This document shows, piece by piece, positions 1 through 4,815 of a stretch of DNA of 6,353 nt. The DNA lies in assembly GCA_904501815.1 (NCBI GenBank), contig CAJGCN010000072.1, forward strand, positions 1-6,353. The letters run 5' to 3'. A program made the position numbers and the translations under genes. This stretch comes from an uncultured Clostridia bacterium. GTDB lineage: Bacteria; Bacillota; Clostridia; Christensenellales; Borkfalkiaceae. The notes under the pieces were generated by a model. That model was not told the origin of the DNA. It worked only from the letters and a program-made list of their open reading frames with translations, and made no database searches. How positions within the stretch are numbered: position 1 is the first letter of the stretch; every line of letters begins with the position of its first letter.

Positions 1-3000
1 TCCAAAATCGGGCTTTTGCTCGATATGGGGCCGAAACAGCTCGAACAAGTTATCTATTTCGCTTCCTACGTCGTGCTTGATCCCGGTTCTGTGGATGAGC
101 TGGCGTATAAGCAGGTAATCACCGATAAGCAACTTCGCGAAATCGAAGAAAAATACGGCGATTCTTCTGTGACGAAACTTAAAGTAGGTATGGGCGCAGA
201 GTCCGTGCGCGAACTTTTGATGGCGGTAGACCTTGCGAAAGAAAGCGAAGTTTGCAAAAAAATTATCGACGAAAACGTAAATTCCGTGAAAGGTCCCGGA
301 CAAAAGGCAATCAAGGCGATTAAGCGTTTGGAAGTCATTGAATCGTTCAGAAAGAGCGGAAACCGCCCCGAATGGATGATTTTGACGGTACTTCCCGTAA
401 TCCCGCCCGATATCCGTCCTATGGTACAGCTCGACGGCGGTAGATTTGCTACGTCCGACTTGAACGATTTATACCGTCGCGTTATCAACCGCAACAACCG
501 TTTGAAGAAGATGATGGAAATCGGCGCGCCCGAAATGATTATCAAAAACGAAAAGCGTATGTTGCAAGAAGCGGTAGACGCGCTCGTTGACAACGGCAGA
601 AGAGGAAAAGCGCTTTCCGGTCCTTCCAACCGTGATTTGAAATCCCTTTCCGCAATGCTTCGCGGTAAACAAGGGCGTTTCCGTCAAAACCTTTTGGGTA
701 AGCGTGTAGACTATTCGGGTCGTTCGGTTATCGTCGTTGGACCTGAACTGAAAATCTATCAATGCGGTTTACCCAAAGAAATGGCAATCGAACTTTTCAA
801 GCCGTTTATTATGAAACGGCTCGTGGAAAGTGGTCAATGCCACAATATTAAAACGGCAAAGCGCGCCGTTGAAAAGGCAAAGGATATGGTTTGGAACGTG
901 TTGGAAGACGTTATCAAAGACCACCCCGTTCTTTTGAACCGTGCGCCTACCTTGCACAGACTTTCTATTCAAGCGTTTGAACCCGTCTTAATCGAAGGGC
1001 GTGCCATTAAGATTTCCCCGCTCGTCTGCGGACCTTTCAACGCCGACTTCGACGGCGACCAAATGGCAGTTCACCTTCCTTTGAGCGTAGAAGCGCAAGC
1101 AGAAGCGAGATTCTTGATGCTTTCTGCGAACAATATTTTGAAACTTGCCGACGGTAAATCGGTTATGTCGCCTACGCAAGATATGATTATCGGTGCGTAT
1201 TGCTTGACGATTAAACGCCGTGAAGAAGGCAAAACGTACGACGAACAAGGCCGTCCCGACGAAAACGGCGAAGTGTATATTCCGCCCGTATATTCTTCGG
1301 AAAACGAAGCAATTTTGGCGTACCAAACGAAAGTTGCGCACGAACAGGACGAAATGTATTTGAAGAGAGTCGTAGAGCTTCCCGAAGGGAAATTCGACGA
1401 TTTGCCTTTGCCTTACACCTGTCCCGTAGACAACAAAGACGGCGAAACTCCTATTAAACACGCAGAAGTTCGTCGCAACGAAAAGACTGGAAAATTAGAA
1501 GTTTCAGGCGTGATTAAAACCACGATCGGACGTTTGATCTATAACGACGGGCTTCCTCAAGATCTCGGGTTCGTTAAACGCGATACGCCGGAATCTTATC
1601 TCCGTTTAGAACTTGATACTGAATTTATCGGCAACGCGAAGGCAATCGGCAAAAAGCATTTGTCGAGAATCGTCGAAGCGTCGTTTAGAACGGGTAAGGC
1701 GCCCAAAGCTTCCTACGTGTTGGACGCAATGAAAGAACGCGGATACAAATATTCCACGCTCGCGGCGTTGACGACCTCCGTTTTCGATATGAAAATTCCC
1801 GAAGAAAAGGAAGCGATCGTTGCAAACGCGGAAGCGGAAGTTGCGAAGATTGCCAAGAAAAAGAATCGTGGTTTGCTTACCGAAGAAGAACGCTACGCAG
1901 CGGTTATCGCGCAATGGGATAGCGCAACGGAAAAGGTTGCAAACTTGTTGAAAGAACAAGGCACGAAAGATAAGTTTAATCCTATTTGGATGATGGCTGA
2001 CTCGGGCGCGCGTGGTTCTATTGACCAGATTAAACAGCTTGCCGGTATGCGTGGTCTAATGGTTAACCCGCAAGGTAAAAAGATTGAAGTTCCCGTTAAA
2101 TCGTGTTTCAGAAACGGTCTTTCCGTTCTCGAATATTTCATTTCTTCGCACGGTGGACGTAAAGGTTTGACGGATACCGCTTTGAAGACGGCAGACTCTG
2201 GGTATTTGACCCGTCGTTTGGTCGACGTATCGCACGAAATTATCGTTCGCGAAGAAGACTGTTGCGCAGGCAGAAAACCGCAGGGCATGAAAGTAAAAGC
2301 CATTTACGATTCTATCGGTAAGGAAATCGAAGGTCTTAAATCCCGTCTTGTCGGTCGTTTTGCGGCGGAAGACGTCGTAAACCCTGCAACGGGCGAAGTG
2401 ATCGTTTCTATGAACCAGTTTATCGACGAAGCGGAAGCAACGGCTATCTGCAACGCAGGGATTCAAGAAGTTTCTATCCGCAGTATCTTCGGCTGTTCTT
2501 CTAAGTTCGGCGTTTGCGCGAAGTGCTATGGTAAGAATATGGCGACCACCCTTCCCGTACAAGTCGGTGAAGCGGTCGGTACGATTGCTGCTCAATCTAT
2601 CGGTGAACCCGGTACGCAGCTTACGATGCGTACGTTCCACACGGGCGGTATCGCTGCGACGGGGGACATCACGCAAGGTCTTCCCCGTGTCGAAGAATTG
2701 TTCGAAGTCAGAAAGCCGAAGGGCTGTGCAACCATTTGCGAAGTGGAAGGCGTTGTAGAAGTGGATAACTCGGAAGGCTTGAACCGCATCAAGATTACCA
2801 ACGAAACGACCAACGAAACGCGCGAATATCAGTTGCCGTTCAACGCAGAACTTCTCGTGAAAACGGGCGACAAGGTTGCTCCCGGCGTGTTGCTTAACGC
2901 AGGTAGCGTATATCCCCAAGACATTTTGCGCGTGCAAGGCGTTAAGGGCGTTCAAGACTATATCCTTGAACAAGTACAATCGGTATACCGTTCGCAAGGC

Positions 3001-3453
3001 GTTGAAATTAACGATAAGCACGTTGAAATTATCGTTCGTCAAATGCTCAAAAAGGTGCGCGTAGAGAACGCAGGCGACACGGCGTTGCTTCCCGGCGAAC
3101 TCGTAGATATGGTGACCTTCCAAGACGAAAACGTCAAGGCGATCCAAAAGGGTGGCAAACCTGCTCTTGCAAAGCGCGTGTTGCTCGGTATCACGAAAGC
3201 GGCGCTCGCAACGGACAGCTTCTTGTCGGCTGCATCCTTCCAAGAAACGTCGAGAGTACTCACCGAAGCGGCTATCCGCACCAAGAGAGATTATCTTGTC
3301 GGCTTGAAAGAAAACGTTATTATCGGTAAGTTGATTCCCGCTGGTACGGGCACAAAGAGCTACAAAGGTCTTTCCCCGCAATATATCGGTACTTCCGCAA
3401 TGAATACGGAAAACAAAGAACAGGCTACCGAAGAAGAAAAAGAAGCGAAATAA
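1..3453 (+). CDS. rpoC: DNA-directed RNA polymerase subunit beta' (5'-truncated)
   Basis: This is the largest catalytic subunit of bacterial RNA polymerase, open at the left edge and ending at TAA 3451-3453; 1150 residues are visible. The first codons (S-K-I-G-L-L-L-D-M) match the family about 120 residues in, so the N-terminal zinc ribbon is outside. The TTG at 16 is internal, not a start. Visible landmarks are QGRFRQNLLGKRVDYSGRSV, NRAPTLHRL, the Mg-binding NADFDGD at 1039-1059 (Asp codons at 1045, 1051 and 1057), the bridge helix around 2131-2220, second zinc-site cysteines at 2260, 2494, 2515 and 2524, and trigger loop LTMRTFH at 2620-2640. The trigger loop runs straight into GGIAATGDITQGLPRVEELF, so the large enterobacterial insertion is absent, as in Bacillota. 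An acidic tail rich in Glu and Lys ends the protein. Oddities are a 96-residue stretch at 1231-1518, longer than in Bacillus, and bridge-helix changes near 2155. Identification is certain. Confidence 0.99.
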   Translation, partial: SKIGLLLDMGPKQLEQVIYFASYVVLDPGSVDELAYKQVITDKQLREIEEKYGDSSVTKLKVGMGAESVRELLMAVDLAKESEVCKKIIDENVNSVKGPGQKAIKAIKRLEVIESFRKSGNRPEWMILTVLPVIPPDIRPMVQLDGGRFATSDLNDLYRRVINRNNRLKKMMEIGAPEMIIKNEKRMLQEAVDALVDNGRRGKALSGPSNRDLKSLSAMLRGKQGRFRQNLLGKRVDYSGRSVIVVGPELKIYQCGLPKEMAIELFKPFIMKRLVESGQCHNIKTAKRAVEKAKDMVWNVLEDVIKDHPVLLNRAPTLHRLSIQAFEPVLIEGRAIKISPLVCGPFNADFDGDQMAVHLPLSVEAQAEARFLMLSANNILKLADGKSVMSPTQDMIIGAYCLTIKRREEGKTYDEQGRPDENGEVYIPPVYSSENEAILAYQTKVAHEQDEMYLKRVVELPEGKFDDLPLPYTCPVDNKDGETPIKHAEVRRNEKTGKLEVSGVIKTTIGRLIYNDGLPQDLGFVKRDTPESYLRLELDTEFIGNAKAIGKKHLSRIVEASFRTGKAPKASYVLDAMKERGYKYSTLAALTTSVFDMKIPEEKEAIVANAEAEVAKIAKKKNRGLLTEEERYAAVIAQWDSATEKVANLLKEQGTKDKFNPIWMMADSGARGSIDQIKQLAGMRGLMVNPQGKKIEVPVKSCFRNGLSVLEYFISSHGGRKGLTDTALKTADSGYLTRRLVDVSHEIIVREEDCCAGRKPQGMKVKAIYDSIGKEIEGLKSRLVGRFAAEDVVNPATGEVIVSMNQFIDEAEATAICNAGIQEVSIRSIFGCSSKFGVCAKCYGKNMATTLPVQVGEAVGTIAAQSIGEPGTQLTMRTFHTGGIAATGDITQGLPRVEELFEVRKPKGCATICEVEGVVEVDNSEGLNRIKITNETTNETREYQLPFNAELLVKTGDKVAPGVLLNAGSVYPQDILRVQGVKGVQDYILEQVQSVYRSQGVEINDKHVEIIVRQMLKKVRVENAGDTALLPGELVDMVTFQDENVKAIQKGGKPALAKRVLLGITKAALATDSFLSAASFQETSRVLTEAAIRTKRDYLVGLKENVIIGKLIPAGTGTKSYKGLSPQYIGTSAMNTENKEQATEEEKEAK
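2797..2820 (+). repeat. 12-bp in-frame tandem duplication within rpoC
   Basis: Two perfect head-to-tail copies of ACCAACGAAACG occupy 2797-2808 and 2809-2820 and encode Thr-Asn-Glu-Thr twice. They lie just downstream of the trigger loop, in a segment that is poorly conserved between species. The reading frame is kept. This looks like a local slippage duplication; no function is implied. Confidence 0.85.
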
Positions 3454-3460
3454 TTGCTTT

Positions 3461-3501
3461 TTCCCCGCAATTCCGAAAGGCGTTGCGGGGAATTTTGTTT
3501 T
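3461..3501 (+). terminator. Intrinsic terminator of rpoC
   Basis: A perfect 10-bp stem is formed by TTCCCCGCAA (3461-3470) and TTGCGGGGAA (3483-3492), followed by the T-rich run TTTTGTTTT (3493-3501). The 12-base apical part contains CC-GAAA-GG (3473-3480), which can close as a GNRA tetraloop on two further GC pairs. It starts 7 bases after the rpoC stop codon. There is no matching A-run before the stem that would make it work on the opposite strand. It should end the rpoBC transcript and separate it from the pfl genes. Confidence 0.95.
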
Positions 3502-3566
3502 AAACTGCCCAAAAATTTAGCAGCAAAAACAGGCAAATTTTATGAAAGAAAATATGCTCCAAATCC

Positions 3567-3595
3567 TTGACATAAGCTTTGAAATTTGCTATAAT
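3567..3595 (+). promoter_or_regulatory. Consensus sigma-A promoter for pflA-trx
   Basis: The -35 box TTGACA (3567-3572) and the -10 box TATAAT (3590-3595) are both perfect consensus, with the optimal 17-bp spacer. TGC just before the -10 adds an extended -10 element. A start near 3601-3603 is expected, giving a leader of about 84 nt before pflA. It lies about 66 bp beyond the rpoC terminator and reads into pflA. No Rex-like palindrome (TTGTGA...TCACAA) or other operator I recognise overlaps it. The box quality suggests a strong promoter; whether it is regulated cannot be told from the sequence. Confidence 0.9.
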
Positions 3596-3668
3596 AATAT
3601 CGTGAGAAAAGGAAGGGCGGCGCGCAAAAGGGCGGGTACGCTTTTTTGGAGTATGCGGGACGGTACAT

Positions 3669-3674
3669 AGGAGG
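3669..3674 (+). promoter_or_regulatory. Ribosome binding site of pflA
   Basis: AGGAGG is a full Shine-Dalgarno core 11 bases before the ATG at 3686. It supports that start over any internal one, and the encoded N-terminus (GKIHSFESFGTVDGPGIR) is the typical beginning of this family. Confidence 0.9.
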
Positions 3675-3685
3675 ACGAAAAATAA

Positions 3686-4411
3686 ATGACGGGAAAAATT
3701 CATTCCTTTGAATCCTTCGGTACGGTGGACGGGCCTGGAATTCGCTTTATCACCTTTATGCAAGGCTGTCCTATGCGTTGTCAGTATTGCCATAACCCCG
3801 ATACTTGGCTTGCGGGCGGACAGGAATACACCGCAGAAGAAGTAGTGTCGAGAGTGCTTCGCTATCGAAATTATTTCGGAGAGCTTGGCGGGGCGACCGT
3901 TTCGGGGGGAGAACCTCTTTTGCAAATCGAGTTCGTGACAGAGGTGTTTAGGCTTTTAAAAGAACAAGGCGTACACACTTGCGTAGATACGTCGGGAATT
4001 ACCTTTCGGGCAAACGACCCTGAATGTGTTAAAAAGCACGAAACGCTGTTGCAGTATACCGATTTAGTCCTTCTCGATATCAAGCATATCGACGAGAATG
4101 CGCATAAAACGCTCACCAAACAAAGCAACGAAAACACGTTGGCGTTTGCGCGGTTTTTAAGTGAACAGGGCAAAAAGATGTGGATTAGACACGTACTCGT
4201 GCCTACGCTTACGGACGACGATGAAGCCTTAAAGCGTTTAAAAGAATTTATCGACACGCTCAAAACGGTAGAAAAAGTAGAAGTTTTGCCTTATCACACG
4301 ATGGGGGAAGTCAAGTATGAAAAACTCGGCTACGACTATCCTTTAAAAGGCGTTGCGCCACCGACGAAAGAACGGGTTGAGAACGCGAAAAGAATTTTAA
4401 TAGGTAAATAA
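3686..4411 (+). CDS. pflA: Pyruvate formate-lyase-activating enzyme (radical SAM)
   Basis: This 241-residue protein matches the usual activase length of about 245. It uses a [4Fe-4S] cluster and S-adenosylmethionine to make a 5'-deoxyadenosyl radical that abstracts hydrogen from the active glycine of pyruvate formate-lyase. Visible motifs are ESFGTVDGPGIR (residues 9-20), the radical-SAM cysteines C28-x3-C32-x2-C35 followed by HNPDTW, SGGEP (73-77), DTSG (101-104), DIKH (131-134), the IRHVLVP strand, and LPYHTMG near the C-terminus. The eight-iron ferredoxin insert found in many other glycyl-radical activases is absent, which fits the pyruvate formate-lyase subtype, and pflB lies two genes downstream. 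The consensus promoter at 3567-3595 and a strong ribosome binding site precede it. The stop TAA is one base from the next start, implying co-transcription. It is cytoplasmic, with no signal peptide. Confidence 0.97.
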   Translation: MTGKIHSFESFGTVDGPGIRFITFMQGCPMRCQYCHNPDTWLAGGQEYTAEEVVSRVLRYRNYFGELGGATVSGGEPLLQIEFVTEVFRLLKEQGVHTCVDTSGITFRANDPECVKKHETLLQYTDLVLLDIKHIDENAHKTLTKQSNENTLAFARFLSEQGKKMWIRHVLVPTLTDDDEALKRLKEFIDTLKTVEKVEVLPYHTMGEVKYEKLGYDYPLKGVAPPTKERVENAKRILIGK

Positions 4412-4412
4412 C

Positions 4413-4721
4413 ATGATAGATTATAAAAGTCAATTAAAAGGTTTATGCGTGGTGGAAATCAGCGGAGAGTCTTGCGCGAATTGTTTGACCTTGATGCCGA
4501 TTTTAAAAGACATTTGCGACGCGCGCACGGACGTGAAGCTCGTGCATATCGAAGCGGATTATTCCACGACTGAGCTTATGGAAGAATGGGAAATCACCAA
4601 AGTTCCGACCATTCTTTTGGTGGAAGACGGGGAAATCTTCGCGCGTTGCGCAGGATACCAGCCTGAAGAGATTTTAGAGCTTTGGATTGATGCGAAAATC
4701 GAAGAAAGAAAAGGAAAATAG
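4413..4721 (+). CDS. Thioredoxin-fold protein with CANC active site, between pflA and pflB
   Basis: This 102-residue acidic, cytoplasmic protein has a thioredoxin-like layout. The motif E-S-C21-A-N-C24 sits after the first core strand (LCVVEIS), a helix and a second strand (VKLVHIEAD) follow, then KVPT with the family cis-proline at P65, strand TILLVEDGE, and a C-terminal helix (PEEILELWIDAKIEE). Classical thioredoxin has W-C-G-P-C; here the Trp is Ser and Gly-Pro is Ala-Asn, so redox potential and partners probably differ. Extra cysteines are C12, C35 and C79. It starts one base after the pflA stop (TAAcATG) with only a weak AGGT at 4402-4405, so translational coupling to pflA is likely. Its place between activase and lyase suggests a role in reducing or protecting those oxygen-sensitive enzymes, but that is inference. 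It could also be a general disulfide reductase that travels with the operon. Confidence 0.88.
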   Translation: MIDYKSQLKGLCVVEISGESCANCLTLMPILKDICDARTDVKLVHIEADYSTTELMEEWEITKVPTILLVEDGEIFARCAGYQPEEILELWIDAKIEERKGK

Positions 4722-4724
4722 GAT

Positions 4725-4753
4725 CGGTTTTTGCTTAAAAACGTCAAAATCCG
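4725..4753 (+). other. Weak AT-rich hairpin or operator-like palindrome before pflB
   Basis: GTTTTT (4727-4732) and AAAAAC (4737-4742) pair around the loop GCTT. An alternative pairs CGGTTTT (4725-4731) with AAAATCCG (4746-4753) with one bulge. No T-run follows, so it is not a convincing terminator. It starts just after the thioredoxin-like stop codon and lies upstream of the possible -10 box at 4760. It could be an mRNA processing or stability element, an operator, or chance in AT-rich DNA. Confidence 0.3.
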
Positions 4754-4759
4754 TTTATA

Positions 4760-4765
4760 TATAAT
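4760..4765 (+). promoter_or_regulatory. Possible -10 box of a pflB promoter
   Basis: TATAAT is perfect consensus, in a run reading TTTATATATAATAG. No good -35 lies 16-18 bp upstream, where the bases are A-rich. The best candidate, TTGCTT at 4731-4736, is 23 bp away (19 bp if the -10 is taken as TATATA at 4756-4761). If used, it would start pflB mRNA near 4772 with a leader of about 44 nt. Poor -35 boxes can indicate activator-dependent promoters, but AT-rich spacers give such hexamers by chance. Confidence 0.35.
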
Positions 4766-4803
4766 AGACGATTTGAAAAAACTAATAATAAATAATTATA
4801 TTT

Positions 4804-4808
4804 AGGAG
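4804..4808 (+). promoter_or_regulatory. Ribosome binding site of pflB
   Basis: AGGAG (in TTTAGGAGTGAT) lies 7 bases before ATG 4816 and 10 bases before ATG 4819. Both spacings are workable, so the site confirms the gene start region but does not choose between the two adjacent in-frame ATG codons. Confidence 0.88.
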
Positions 4809-4815
4809 TGATACT

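Noticed and set aside
2056..3381. A 441-codon open frame on the minus strand opposite rpoC
   Set aside because: It lies wholly antisense to strongly conserved RpoC sequence, including the trigger loop, and its translation resembles no family. Codon bias in rpoC keeps antisense stops rare, which also explains the other minus-strand frames at 66-1959.
3542..3670. A 42-codon frame from ATG 3542 through the promoter to the pflA ribosome binding site
   Set aside because: Its first half is the promoter itself read as protein, with only a weak AGG upstream. Only the part after the expected transcript start (from GTG 3602) is kept as a speculative finding.
3501..3685. Redox (Rex) or Fnr-type operator upstream of pflA
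   Set aside because: No TTGTGA-TCACAA or TTGAT-ATCAA palindrome is present.
3500..3925. A 141-codon minus-strand frame across the rpoC-pflA gap
   Set aside because: It covers the terminator flank, the consensus promoter and the pflA radical-SAM region, shows no recognisable domain, and has no convincing start signals on its strand.
4559..4747. A 62-codon minus-strand frame over the end of the thioredoxin-like gene
   Set aside because: It is antisense to the conserved KVPT and C-terminal part of that gene and has no features of its own.
4773..4802. TTGAAA / TATATT as a second pflB promoter
   Set aside because: The start would fall at or within the AGGAG ribosome binding site, leaving no usable leader.
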